Notes under the pieces: model-generated | What the model saw: only the letters and a program-made list of their open reading frames with translations | Databases searched by the model: none | Told to the model about the DNA's origin: nothing | Program-made: the position numbers and the translations under genes | In this document: in pieces, positions 30,888-39,205 of the stretch | Position numbering within the stretch: the first letter of the stretch is position 1 | Layout of the letters: every line of letters begins with the position of its first letter | Assembly: GCF_016887965.1 (NCBI RefSeq) | Contig: NZ_JAFDVD010000005.1 | Coordinates: forward strand, 183,858-247,857 | DNA: 64,000 bases | Source of the DNA: Phycicoccus sonneratiae | Lineage (GTDB): Bacteria > Actinomycetota > Actinomycetes > Actinomycetales > Dermatophilaceae | Direction: 5' to 3'

Positions 30888-31310
30888 GTGGAAGACCTCG
30901 ACCGGCGGATCGTCGACCTCCTGACCCAGGACGGGCGGATCAGCTACACCGACCTCGGCAAGGCACTGGGCATGTCGACGTCCGCGGTGCACCAGCGGGT
31001 CCGCCGGCTCGAGGAGCGCGGCGTCGTCACCGGGTACACGGCCCGGGTCGACCACCGGGCGCTCGGCCAGGAGCTGACGGCCTTCATGTCGGTCACGCCG
31101 CTCGACCCCTCGGCCCCCGACGACGTCCCCGAGCGGCTCCAGGGCATCACCCAGATCGAGGAGTGCCACTCGGTCGCCGGCGACGAGAACTACATCCTCA
31201 AGGTGCGGGTCGCCACGCCCACCGAGCTCGAGGAGCTCATCGCCCGCATCCGTGGCGCCGCCCACGTCTCGACCCGCACGACGGTCGTCCTCTCGACGCC
31301 GTGGGAGTGA
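30888..31310 (+). CDS. Lrp/AsnC family regulator
   Basis: Protein of 140 aa. N-terminal winged-helix (DLDRRIVDLLTQDGRISYTDLGKALGMS, recognition helix TSAVHQRVRRLEERGV) and C-terminal RAM domain (ECHSVAGDENYILKVRV) that binds amino acids. GTG 30888 follows TACGCT at 6 bases. It is divergent from the exonuclease and coupled to the DinB-like gene (GTGA overlap), so it may be a local amino-acid-responsive regulator. Confidence 0.92.
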   Translation: MEDLDRRIVDLLTQDGRISYTDLGKALGMSTSAVHQRVRRLEERGVVTGYTARVDHRALGQELTAFMSVTPLDPSAPDDVPERLQGITQIEECHSVAGDENYILKVRVATPTELEELIARIRGAAHVSTRTTVVLSTPWE

Positions 31311-31882
31311 GCATCCCGCCGGGTCTCCCGAGCGACCTGCACAAGTACCTGCAGGACGGCCGCGACGCGATGGTCCGGGCCCTCGACGGCCTGTCCGAGT
31401 ACGACGTCCGGCGACCCCTGACCCCCACGGGCACCAACCTCCTGGGGCTCGTCAAGCACCTCGCCGGCGTCGAGATCGGCTACCTGTCGGAGTCGGTCGG
31501 GCGTCCGGCGCCGACCCTGCCGTGGGACGAGGACGGCTCGGTGTGGGAGGGCGGCGACATGTGGGCCCGCGCCGACGAGAGCCGGGAGTGGGTGCTCGAC
31601 CTCTACCGCCGGGCCTGGGCGCTGTCAGACGCCGCCCTCGCCGAGCTGCCCCACGACCACCCGGCCGCGCCGCCGTGGTGGCCGCAGGAGACGCGGCAGA
31701 CCACCTTCGGGCACCTCGTCGTGCGGGTCGTCGCCGAGACCGCCCAGCACGCCGGCCACGCCGACATCCTCCGCGAGACCCTCGACGGGCAGGCCGGCCG
31801 CGACCACGACGCGATGGGTGACGCGGCGCACTGGGAGAGGTTCGTGGCCGACATCCAGCAGGCGGCCGACGCGCACCGCTGA
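31307..31882 (+). CDS. DinB superfamily protein (DUF664-like)
   Basis: Protein of 191 aa, probably a four-helix metal-binding protein. Likely ligands are His of LVKHLAGVEIGYL near 46 and the C-terminal AETAQHAGHADILRE near 150, the usual DinB H...H-x3-H arrangement. Members include thiol-dependent transferases, but this one cannot be assigned a substrate. GTG overlaps the Lrp stop by 4 bp. Confidence 0.8.
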   Translation: MSIPPGLPSDLHKYLQDGRDAMVRALDGLSEYDVRRPLTPTGTNLLGLVKHLAGVEIGYLSESVGRPAPTLPWDEDGSVWEGGDMWARADESREWVLDLYRRAWALSDAALAELPHDHPAAPPWWPQETRQTTFGHLVVRVVAETAQHAGHADILRETLDGQAGRDHDAMGDAAHWERFVADIQQAADAHR

Positions 31883-31883
31883 C

Positions 31884-31903
31884 CGGCCCGCATCAGCGGG
31901 CCG
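31884..31903. terminator. Bidirectional hairpin between convergent dinB-like and flavoprotein genes
   Basis: CGGCCCGC-ATCA-GCGGGCCG forms a perfect 8-bp all-G/C stem with a 4-base loop. It begins just after the DinB-like stop, and the loop contains the stop codon of the flavoprotein gene. No T-tract. Position and symmetry support termination in both directions. Confidence 0.6.
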
Positions 31904-32855
31904 CGAGCCGGCGCTCCTGGTCCTCGGTCACGAGCTCGGCGTTGACCATCGCGCCGACGCGGGTCCCGGCGGCGGCGGCCATCACCACCTGCGACATCGG
32001 GTCAGCGACGTTCCCGGCGGCCCACACCCGCGGCACGGACGTGCGACCCATCGGGTCGACCTCGACGTGGCGGGCCGCCACCCGACCGAACATCTCCAGG
32101 TCGACGACGGGGACCCCGAGCGACTCCAGGACCGCCGAGCGGGCCTCGACGACGGAGGCGACGGCGACCGCCTCCGCGCGGACGACCCCGGTCGGGGTCT
32201 CGACGCCGGTGAGCACCCCGTCGCACTCGACGAGGGCGCTCGCGGGTCCGTCGACCACGGTGACGCCGAGGGCCTCGAGACGCTCGCGACCCGCCTCGTC
32301 GACCGCCGACGGGTCGTGGACGAGGACCGTGAGGTCGTCGGTCAGCTGGCCGAAGAGCCCGGCCTGGTGGAGGGCCGCGGGCGAGGTCGCGAGCACGACG
32401 ACCCGCCGGTCCCGCACCTCCCACCCGTGGCAGTAGGGGCAGTGGACGACCCCGCGCCCCCACTGCCGCTCGAGCCCCGGGACGTTCGGCAGCACGTCGA
32501 CGGCGCCACTCGTCACGACGAGGTGCCGTGCGGCCCAGACGGATCCGTCGGCACACTCCACGACGACCCGGTCGTCGGCGAGGTGTCCGCCGACCGCCTC
32601 GGCTTCGACCACGCGCCCGCCGTAGGACTCCAGCTCGGCCCGGCCGCGGGCGAGCAGCTCCAACGGCGGGACACCGTCGTGCCCGAGGAAGGTGTGCACG
32701 CCCTCCGCGGGCGCGTTGCGGGGCTCGCCGGTGTCGAGGACGACGACGTCGCGCCGGGAGCGGGCGAGGACGGTGGCGGCGGAGAGCCCGGCGGCACCGC
32801 CGCCGACGACGAGGGCGTCGACGCGGGTGGGGGAGGAGGCGGGTGCGGTGGTCAT
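31893..32855 (-). CDS. Thioredoxin reductase-like FAD/NAD(P) oxidoreductase
   Basis: Flavoprotein of 320 aa. FAD-binding ALVVGGGAAGLSAA near 11, a CPYC redox motif in HCPYCHGWEV near 142, and the C-terminal AAGNVADPMSQVVMAAAAG near 285 that holds the flavin. The NAD(P) region has VVVLATSPAALHQ, not the usual GGGxxA. This CPYCHGWE type is often beside an XRE regulator, as here, and is thought to reduce small disulfides or mycothiol-type partners; no thioredoxin is adjacent. ATG 32855 is chosen over an upstream ATG that would overlap the divergent regulator. Confidence 0.85.
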   Translation of the reverse strand: MTTAPASSPTRVDALVVGGGAAGLSAATVLARSRRDVVVLDTGEPRNAPAEGVHTFLGHDGVPPLELLARGRAELESYGGRVVEAEAVGGHLADDRVVVECADGSVWAARHLVVTSGAVDVLPNVPGLERQWGRGVVHCPYCHGWEVRDRRVVVLATSPAALHQAGLFGQLTDDLTVLVHDPSAVDEAGRERLEALGVTVVDGPASALVECDGVLTGVETPTGVVRAEAVAVASVVEARSAVLESLGVPVVDLEMFGRVAARHVEVDPMGRTSVPRVWAAGNVADPMSQVVMAAAAGTRVGAMVNAELVTEDQERRLAAR

Positions 32856-32885
32856 GGGTCGAGGGTGCGACCGCGTCGACCACAA

Positions 32886-32903
32886 CGGCAAGGTACGTTG
32901 CCG
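32886..32903. promoter_or_regulatory. Palindromic operator candidate between flavoprotein and XRE genes
   Basis: CGGCAA-GGTACG-TTGCCG matches its own complement at 16 of 18 positions, including a central GTAC. It fills the 50-bp divergent gap and ends 2 bases before the XRE start codon. A site for the XRE-cupin regulator controlling both itself and the flavoprotein is the simplest reading (inference). Confidence 0.55.
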
Positions 32904-32905
32904 GA

Positions 32906-33484
32906 GTGGCAAACCTCGACCCCGTGGCCGTCGGCGCCCGGCTGCGCGCGGTCCGCACCCGGCGGCGGATGACCCTCGCCGAGGTCTCCGCCGGGACCGG
33001 CATCTCGGCGAGCACGCTCTCGCGGCTCGAGTCCGGTTCGCGCCGAGCCACTCTCGAGCTGCTCGTGGCCCTGGCCCGCACCTACCGCGTCACGCTGGAC
33101 GAGCTCGTCGACGCTCCGCGCACCGGCGACCCCCGCGTGCACCTCAAGCCCGTCGAGCATCCCTACGCGCAGGTCGTGCCGCTCACCGAGCGGGTCGGGG
33201 GCCCGCGGGCCTTCAAGATGGTCCTGCGCCCCGACGGCCGCACCCCGGACCCGCGCACCCACGAGGGCTACGACTGGATCTACGTGCTCGACGGTCGGCT
33301 GCGGCTCGTCCTCGGCGAGCACGACGTCGTCCTGACGGTCGGCGAGGTCGCGGAGTTCGACACCCGCACGCCGCACTGGTTCGGCTGCGCCGACGACCAC
33401 CCCGTCGAGCTGCTGAGCATCATGGGCCCGCAGGGCGAGCGGATGCACGTGCGCGCGAGGCCCCGGCGGGCGGAACGGCCCTAG
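32906..33484 (+). CDS. XRE-family regulator with C-terminal cupin
   Basis: Protein of 192 aa. Helix-turn-helix at about 8-65 (LRAVRTRRRMTLAEVSAGTGISASTLSRLESG) and a cupin barrel from about 90 (HEGYDWIYVLDGRLRLVLG, then FDTRTPHWFG). The cupin would sense a small ligand. Start GTG 32906 follows the palindrome directly, with no room for a normal ribosome site. Its TAG stop shares CTAG with the convergent YbaK stop. Confidence 0.88.
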   Translation: MANLDPVAVGARLRAVRTRRRMTLAEVSAGTGISASTLSRLESGSRRATLELLVALARTYRVTLDELVDAPRTGDPRVHLKPVEHPYAQVVPLTERVGGPRAFKMVLRPDGRTPDPRTHEGYDWIYVLDGRLRLVLGEHDVVLTVGEVAEFDTRTPHWFGCADDHPVELLSIMGPQGERMHVRARPRRAERP

Positions 33485-33966
33485 CGGGCGACGTCGGCGA
33501 CGGTGGCGCCGGTGAGCCGGACGAGGTCGGCGGGTGAGAGGCCGAGGTCGAGCCCGCGCCGGCCGCCGGAGACGTAGACGGTGTCGTACAGCTCGGCGGA
33601 CTCGTCGACGACCGTCGGCAGGGCGCGCTTCTGGCCGACCGGCGAGATGCCGCCGACGACGTAGCCGGTCGAGCGCTCGGCGGCCGCGGGGTCGGCCATC
33701 GTCACGCGCTTGACGCCGAGGGCGCCCGCCATCGCCTTGAGGTCGAGCTGGCCGGACACGGGGACGACGCCGACGGCGAGCCCCGACCCGGTGTCGACGA
33801 GGAGGGTCTTGAACACCTGCTCGGCCGGCAGCCCGAGGACGACCGCGGCCTCGAGGCCGTACGACGGCGCCGCGGGGTCGTGCTCGTAGGGGTGCTGGGA
33901 GAACGCGACGCCCGCCGCCGTGAGGGCCACGGTGGCGGGCGTCCCGGACGGTGCGCGGCGGGCCAT
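33481..33966 (-). CDS. ybaK: YbaK/EbsC-family Cys-tRNA(Pro) deacylase
   Basis: Protein of 161 aa that would hydrolyse wrongly charged Cys-tRNA(Pro) in the cytoplasm. The YbaK/ProRS-associated pattern is clear: QVFKTLLVDTGSGLAVGVVPVSGQLDLK near 50-78 (the Lys of VFKTL is the usual key residue) and GGISPVGQKRALP near 106. TAGGCT (complement of 33974-33979) lies 7 bases before the ATG. Confidence 0.9.
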   Translation of the reverse strand: MARRAPSGTPATVALTAAGVAFSQHPYEHDPAAPSYGLEAAVVLGLPAEQVFKTLLVDTGSGLAVGVVPVSGQLDLKAMAGALGVKRVTMADPAAAERSTGYVVGGISPVGQKRALPTVVDESAELYDTVYVSGGRRGLDLGLSPADLVRLTGATVADVAR

Positions 33967-33990
33967 GCCGCCGAGCCTACGACCGGCGGG

Positions 33991-35436
33991 TCAGACGAGG
34001 TCGGCGGCCGAGGCGGCGCGGGAGGCTCCGGCGCCGGCCAGGGCCTTCTCGTGGGCCCCCTCGACGTCGGTGTTGGCGCGCCACCAGTCCTGGCCGGCCT
34101 CGGAGAGGGTGTAGATCGGGTCGTAGTAGACGTACTCGCGCGACAGCGCCTCGGCGTCGTCACCCTCGATGGAGGTGCGGTAGTTCTTGCGCCAGAACGA
34201 CATCCCCTTCTCGGTGTCGTAGCTGTGCACCTGGTGCACCCAGCGCTTCCCGACGAACGGCACGTCGCAGACGATGCGTGGCGTGGCGAAGCCGGGGAGG
34301 TAGCCCATGATGTCGTGCTGCAGCTCCTGGGCCTCGCGCAGCGAGAGCCGCCAGTGCTCGGAGAACGGGATCATGTCGCACATGTAGAAGTAGTACGGCG
34401 TGATGCTCGCCTCGTCCTGGAGGGCGAAGCACAGGTCGAGCAGCTGCTCCGGGGTGTCGTTGACGCCGCGCATGAGGACGCCCTGGTTGCGGACGTCACG
34501 GACGCCGGCCTGGAGCATCGCCTTCGCGGCCTGCGCGACGAGCGGGGTCACCGACGCCGCGTTGTTGACGTGGGTGTGGATGGCGAGCGAGACGCCACGC
34601 GAGCGGGCCTTGGCGCTGACCCGCGCGACGCCCTCGACGACGTCGGGCTGGAGCCAGTGCTGCGGCAGGCCCATGAGGGCCTTCGTGGCGAGCCGGATGT
34701 CGCGGACGTTCTCGACGTCGAGCAGCTTGTCGAGGAAGCCCTCGAGGTTCTTCCACGGCATGTTCGCCACGTCACCGCCGGAGACGACGACGTCGCGGAC
34801 GCCCGGGGTGCGCTGGAGGTAGTCGAGCATCGCGGCGTACCGGTCGACCGGCTTCCCGGCGAGCTTGAGCTTGGTGAACTGGGGCGTGGAGTTGCCGACG
34901 AGGTCCATCCGCGTGCAGTGGCCGCAGTACTGGGGACACGTCGGCAGCATCTCGGCGAGCACCTTGGTGGGGTAGCGGTGGGTGAGCCCCTCGACCGCCC
35001 ACATGTCGTGCTCGTGGAGGCTGTCGCGCGTGGCGAACGGGTGGCTGGCCCAGTCGGTGCGGCGGTCGGAGAACACCGGCAGCATGTAGCGACGCACCGG
35101 GTCGGCGTAGAACGCCTCGGTGAAGGCGGCGCCTGCGGACGGCATCGGGGTGTCGGTGGCCGGGACCATCGTGTTGAGCATCTGCGGCGGGACGAGCATC
35201 GACATCGTCGCCCGTTCGGCCTGGTCGCGCTCGACGTCGGCGTAGAAGCGCTCGTCGAGGAGGTCGCCCATGACGGCGCGCAGCTGGGCGACGTTCTTGA
35301 CGCAGTGGGCGCGCTGCCACTGGGCGCTGGCCCAGTCCTCGGCCGTCACGTCGCGCCACCCCGGGAGTCGGGTCCAGTCGGGCTCAATCAGCTCGCGCCG
35401 ACGGTAGGCGTAGGGCTGGTCGATCGAAGTGCTCAT
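33991..35436 (-). CDS. kamA: Lysine 2,3-aminomutase family radical SAM enzyme
   Basis: Protein of 481 aa. The 4Fe-4S/SAM motif is C-x3-C-x2-C in CPQYCGHC near residue 168, followed by VVVSGGD near 220 and YFYMCDMIPFSEHWR near 355. It would turn L-lysine into beta-lysine, the first step of lysine fermentation. The usual PLP-lysine stretch PGGGGK of clostridial enzymes is written VPFVGK here, and the protein is longer than the ~416-aa clostridial form, so this is a separate subgroup. TATCCT (complement of 35444-35449) lies 7 bases before the ATG. It is divergent from kdd, which supports the lysine assignment. Confidence 0.85.
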   Translation of the reverse strand: MSTSIDQPYAYRRRELIEPDWTRLPGWRDVTAEDWASAQWQRAHCVKNVAQLRAVMGDLLDERFYADVERDQAERATMSMLVPPQMLNTMVPATDTPMPSAGAAFTEAFYADPVRRYMLPVFSDRRTDWASHPFATRDSLHEHDMWAVEGLTHRYPTKVLAEMLPTCPQYCGHCTRMDLVGNSTPQFTKLKLAGKPVDRYAAMLDYLQRTPGVRDVVVSGGDVANMPWKNLEGFLDKLLDVENVRDIRLATKALMGLPQHWLQPDVVEGVARVSAKARSRGVSLAIHTHVNNAASVTPLVAQAAKAMLQAGVRDVRNQGVLMRGVNDTPEQLLDLCFALQDEASITPYYFYMCDMIPFSEHWRLSLREAQELQHDIMGYLPGFATPRIVCDVPFVGKRWVHQVHSYDTEKGMSFWRKNYRTSIEGDDAEALSREYVYYDPIYTLSEAGQDWWRANTDVEGAHEKALAGAGASRAASAADLV

Positions 35437-35474
35437 GCGTGGCAGGATAAGCGACAAAAGGACGTCGTTTCCAC

Positions 35475-35490
35475 GTCTTGGCCGCAAGAC
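35475..35490. promoter_or_regulatory. Inverted repeat in the kamA-kdd intergenic region
   Basis: GTCTTG-GCCG-CAAGAC, a perfect 6-bp inverted repeat with a 4-base spacer, sits in the 88-bp gap between the two divergent lysine genes and upstream of the kamA -10. Possible operator for shared control; no regulator is assigned. Confidence 0.4.
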
Positions 35491-35524
35491 CTTCGGCCGC
35501 GTGTCGCAAGTTGAGGAGTTTCTT

Positions 35525-36580
35525 GTGCGGACCACCCCGTCGTCACCGGTCGGACTCCACCGCGTCGTCGAGCCCGCGGGGGCCTCGCTGCCCCAGGCCG
35601 CGCGGGTCCTCGACCCCTCGCCGGAGCTCTGGCCGGACGAGGTCCGCATCGACGTCGAGACCCTCAACCTCGATGCCGCGTCGTTCCGCCAGCTCACCGA
35701 GAAGCACGCCGGCGACGGCGCCGCCGTGCGGGACGAGGTGCTCTCGATCGTCGCCGAGCGGGGCAAGATGCAGAACCCGGTCACCGGGTCCGGCGGCATG
35801 CTCGTCGGCACCGTGGCCGAGGTGGGGCCGGAGTCCGGGCTGGGGCTCGCCGTGGGGGACCGGGTCGCGACGCTCGTCTCGCTCTCGCTGACGCCCCTGG
35901 TCATCACGGATGCGCTCGAGCGCTGGGACGGGCGGTCCGAGCGGGTGCCGGCCGCGGGCACGGCGGTGCTCTTCGGCCGTTCGATCGCGGCTCGCCTCCC
36001 CGAGGACCTCTCGCCCGAGCTCGCGCTCATGGTCATGGACGTGTGCGGCGCCCCGGCCCTCGTGTCCCGGGTCGTGGCCGAGCACGTGGACCGGGGGAGC
36101 GCGCCGACCGTGCTCGTGCTCGGCGGGGCCGGCAAGTCGGGGTCGCTCTCGCTGGCCGCGGCGCGCGAGGCCGGGGCCGGGCGGCGGATCGGCGTGGTGC
36201 CCACGGAGGCGGAGGCCGACCTGCTGCGCGGCACGTCGCTGGCCGACGAGGTCGTCGTGGCCGACGCGCGCTCGCCGCTCGGGCTGTCCGAGGCCGTGGC
36301 GGCCGCCGGAGGACCGGCCGACGTCACCGTCGTCTGCGTCGACGTGCCGGGGTGCGAGCAGCCTGCCGTCCTCGCCACCGCCCAGGGCGGCACGATCATC
36401 TACTTCTCGATGGCGACGTCGTTCGCCGCGGCGGCGCTCGGCGCCGAGGGACTGGCCGCCGACGTCCGGATGCTCGTCGGCAACGGCTACGTGCCGGGGC
36501 ACGCCGACCTGGCGGTCGACCTCGTCCGGCGCGATGCCGACGTGCGGCGGCTCTTCGAGGGCCGGCTCAGCGAGGGCTGA
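35525..36580 (+). CDS. kdd: L-erythro-3,5-diaminohexanoate dehydrogenase
   Basis: Protein of 351 aa of the NAD(P)-dependent, MDR-like type. N-terminal catalytic half, then Rossmann loop VLVLGGAGKSGSLSLAAAR near 197. It would oxidise 3,5-diaminohexanoate to 3-keto-5-aminohexanoate, the step after the two aminomutases of lysine fermentation. GTG 35525 is chosen because GAGGAG (35513-35518) is 6 bases upstream; GTG 35501 is in frame but less likely. It overlaps the convergent broken nitroreductase gene by 14 bp. Confidence 0.85.
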   Translation: MRTTPSSPVGLHRVVEPAGASLPQAARVLDPSPELWPDEVRIDVETLNLDAASFRQLTEKHAGDGAAVRDEVLSIVAERGKMQNPVTGSGGMLVGTVAEVGPESGLGLAVGDRVATLVSLSLTPLVITDALERWDGRSERVPAAGTAVLFGRSIAARLPEDLSPELALMVMDVCGAPALVSRVVAEHVDRGSAPTVLVLGGAGKSGSLSLAAAREAGAGRRIGVVPTEAEADLLRGTSLADEVVVADARSPLGLSEAVAAAGGPADVTVVCVDVPGCEQPAVLATAQGGTIIYFSMATSFAAAALGAEGLAADVRMLVGNGYVPGHADLAVDLVRRDADVRRLFEGRLSEG

Positions 36581-36966
36581 CCGGCTCGCTCGCCAGGACG
36601 GGCATCTCGACGAAGTCGTGCACGCCGGCGAGGCCGAGGACCACGCGGGCCGGCGGGGACGCGCGCGCGGCCGAGGCCCTCCGGCAGGTCGACGGGCGGG
36701 CCGAGGGTCAGCCACTCCCGTCCGAGGCGGAGCCGGCAGCCACCGGCCGCCCGGGTGTTGCGCAACCAGTCGACGCGCGGGCCGTAGGTGAGGGCGAACG
36801 TCACCCGGTCACCGTCGCGGAACGCGTTGACCGGGTTGCGGAACGTGCGGCCCGACCGCCGGCCGGTGTGCTCGATCTCGGCGAAGGACCCGTGACCGAC
36901 GAGGTGGACCATCACCTTGTTCGTGACGCGCTTGTTGAACCTGCCGATGGCGAGCGGGAGGGCCAT
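36567..36966 (-). pseudogene. Frameshifted F420-type nitroreductase (DUF385)
   Basis: The first ~95 codons from ATG 36966 read as a deazaflavin-dependent nitroreductase-family protein (FAEIEHTGRRSGRTFRNPVN, then TFALTYGPRVDWLRNTRAAGG). After the segment ending LGRARVP the frame loses homology, and the expected C-terminus VVLGLAGVHDFVEMPVL continues in another frame to a TGA at 36567-36569. One extra C in the CCCC run near 36655-36660 would explain it. Either a true pseudogene or a sequencing error. TACGGT 6 bases before the ATG indicates a normal leaderless start. Confidence 0.75.
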
Positions 36967-37005
36967 GCCACGACCGTACGCCCGCGTGCTCCTAGAGTGG
37001 CGCCC

Positions 37006-38559
37006 GTGCCGACCACCCTCTTCCGTCGTGGCCGCGTGCGCACCCCCGAGCGCAGCGACGCCACGGCGTTCGTCGTCGGTGACGACGGCCTGCTGGCCTG
37101 GGTCGGGGACGACGTCGGCGCGGACGGGCACGCCGACGCGGTCGACGCGGTGGTCGACCTCGAGGGCGCGCTCGTTCTCCCGGGCTTCGTCGACGCCCAC
37201 GCGCACGTGTCGCACACCGGGCTCGGGATGCGCGGGGTGGACCTCTCGGGGACCAGGACCGTCACCGAGGCGCTCGACCTGGTCGCGGCCGCGGCCCGGG
37301 AGGCGCCCGGCGCAGCGGTGTTCGCGCACGGCTGGCAGGAGCAGGACTGGACCCTCGAGCGCCGGATGACGGCGGTCGAGCTGGACCGGGCGAGCGGGGG
37401 CGGCGTGGTCTACGCGTCCCGGATCGACGGGCACTCGGCCGTCGTGTCGTCGGCTCTCGTCGCCGTGTCCGGGGCGGACGGGCTCGACGGCTGGTCGCCC
37501 TCCGGCTTCGTCGTGCGCGATGCCAAGAACGCGGCCCGCGCGGCGTTCGACGCCTCGCGGTCGCGGCGGGACCGTCGGCGGGACGTGGAGGCGGCGCTGC
37601 GGACGGCCGCCGCGCTCGGCATCGTCGCCGTGCACGAGTGCGGGGGACCGCTGCTCACCTCCGCCGAGGACTTCGCCGACGTCCTCGACCTCGGCCGACG
37701 GGCCCACCTTCCCGCGACGGTCGGGTACTGGGCCGAGGGCGTCACGGACCCGGAGCAGGCGCGCGCCCTGGCCGCGGTGCACGGGGCGGTCGGGCTCGCG
37801 GGCGACCTCAACATCGACGGGTCCATCGGGTCGCACACCGCCCTGCTGCGTGGCGACTACGCGGACGAACCGGGCTGCCGCGGAACGGCCTACCGCGACT
37901 CCACGGCCGTGCGCGACCACGTCGCCGCCTGCGCGCTGGCCGGGGTGCAGAGCGGGTTCCACGTCATCGGCGACGCCGGGCTCGACCTGGTGCTCGAGGG
38001 ATTCGAGCGGGCCGCCGAGCTCGTCGGCGTCGACGTGCTCCGCGCCTCGCGGCCCCGGCTGGAGCACGCCGAGATGGTCGACGCCGCCGGCATCGCGACG
38101 ATGGCGCGCCTGGGCATCGGGGCCAGCGTGCAGCCGGCCTTCGACGCGTACTGGGGTGGGCGCGAGGGGATGTACGCGGAGCGGCTGGGTGCCGACCGGG
38201 GGGTGGCGACCAACCCGTTCGCGTCGTTCGGGAGGGCGGGCGTCCGGATGGCCTTCGGAGCCGACTCGCCGGTGACGCCGTTCGCCCCGTGGGTGGCGAT
38301 CCGCGCGGCCGTCGAGCACCGCGACGAGGCCCAGCGCATCACGGCCGCCGCCGCCGTCGCTGCGCACACGACCGGCGGTCGCGAGCTGGCGGGAACGCGG
38401 GGCGGAGAGCTGCGGGTCGGGTCGCCGGCGACCTTCGCGGCGTGGTCGGTCGATGCGCTGGACTCCGACGGCCTGCCCGTGCTCGGCGGGGGATCGCCGC
38501 TGCCCGAGTGCCTCCTCACCGTCCGCGCCGGCGTCGTCCTCCACGACGCGCGAGGCTGA
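37006..38559 (+). CDS. Amidohydrolase family protein (YtcJ-like)
   Basis: TIM-barrel metal-dependent hydrolase of 517 aa. Metal ligands appear in FVDAHAHVSHTGLG (HxH near 65-67), VAVHECGG near 207 and the late Asp of FGADSPVTPF near 425. N-terminal VVDLEGALVLPGFVDAHAH is typical of the superfamily. Substrate unknown. TAGAGT lies 7 bases before GTG 37006. It sits between kdd and the membrane-protein genes and is not obviously part of lysine breakdown. Confidence 0.87.
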   Translation: MPTTLFRRGRVRTPERSDATAFVVGDDGLLAWVGDDVGADGHADAVDAVVDLEGALVLPGFVDAHAHVSHTGLGMRGVDLSGTRTVTEALDLVAAAAREAPGAAVFAHGWQEQDWTLERRMTAVELDRASGGGVVYASRIDGHSAVVSSALVAVSGADGLDGWSPSGFVVRDAKNAARAAFDASRSRRDRRRDVEAALRTAAALGIVAVHECGGPLLTSAEDFADVLDLGRRAHLPATVGYWAEGVTDPEQARALAAVHGAVGLAGDLNIDGSIGSHTALLRGDYADEPGCRGTAYRDSTAVRDHVAACALAGVQSGFHVIGDAGLDLVLEGFERAAELVGVDVLRASRPRLEHAEMVDAAGIATMARLGIGASVQPAFDAYWGGREGMYAERLGADRGVATNPFASFGRAGVRMAFGADSPVTPFAPWVAIRAAVEHRDEAQRITAAAAVAAHTTGGRELAGTRGGELRVGSPATFAAWSVDALDSDGLPVLGGGSPLPECLLTVRAGVVLHDARG

Positions 38560-38575
38560 CGTCGGGGGCCGGCCG

Positions 38576-39205
38576 GTGACGATCGTCGTGTTCGGGGTCT
38601 ACGCGCTCGTGGTCGCGGCGTTGCTCGGGCTCGTCACGGCGGCGGTGTGGGTGCCGCGACCGTGGCAGCTCCTGCTCCTGTACGGCGGGCCGGTGACGAC
38701 GCTCCTCGTCGTGGCGGGGGTCCCGGGGTTCGACCTGCTCGGCTGGGTCGGGGTGTACGGGATCCCGTACGCCCTGATGACGGTCCTCCCGCTGGTGCCG
38801 TGGCGCCGGGAGTGGGCGCGGTGGGCCCTGTCGAGCACGGTCCTCGGGGTCGTCGTCTGCCTCGTGGCCGCGTCGGGCTTCGACGCGGTGGCGGCCTTCT
38901 ACCTCGGTCTCCCTGCCCTGGCCGCGCTGGCCGGGCTCGGGCTCGCGACCCTCACGCGACGGGACCGCCTGCGCCCTGTCGGCTCACCTCTCGTGCCGAC
39001 TCCTCAGGTCGGCGATCACCTCGTCCAGCCCGGGCGGCCCGAGCTGCGCCGGGTCCCGTCGCCACGACTCGAGCAAGACGCGCCACGGCGCCCGGGGGAG
39101 GTGGGCCGTCGTCAGCCGGACGGTTCCTCCGGAGGTCAGGGTGATGACGATGTCCCCGGCGGGCCCGTCGTCGATGCCACGGATGTCCTCCCACCGGGCG
39201 GCTGA
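38576..39205 (+). CDS. Polytopic membrane protein with antisense-overlapping tail
   Basis: The first ~125 residues hold four hydrophobic segments (IVVFGVYALVVAALLGLV, LLLLYGGPVTTLLVVAGV, ALMTVLPLVPW, and a long one near 80-120). From about residue 135 the composition turns Pro/Arg/Asp-rich and the frame runs antisense to the convergent PH-domain gene for 222 bases. The true protein may be shorter, ending through an unrecognised frameshift, or the tail may be real. Not recognised. GTG 38576 is 16 bp after the amidohydrolase stop. Confidence 0.5.
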   Translation: MTIVVFGVYALVVAALLGLVTAAVWVPRPWQLLLLYGGPVTTLLVVAGVPGFDLLGWVGVYGIPYALMTVLPLVPWRREWARWALSSTVLGVVVCLVAASGFDAVAAFYLGLPALAALAGLGLATLTRRDRLRPVGSPLVPTPQVGDHLVQPGRPELRRVPSPRLEQDAPRRPGEVGRRQPDGSSGGQGDDDVPGGPVVDATDVLPPGG

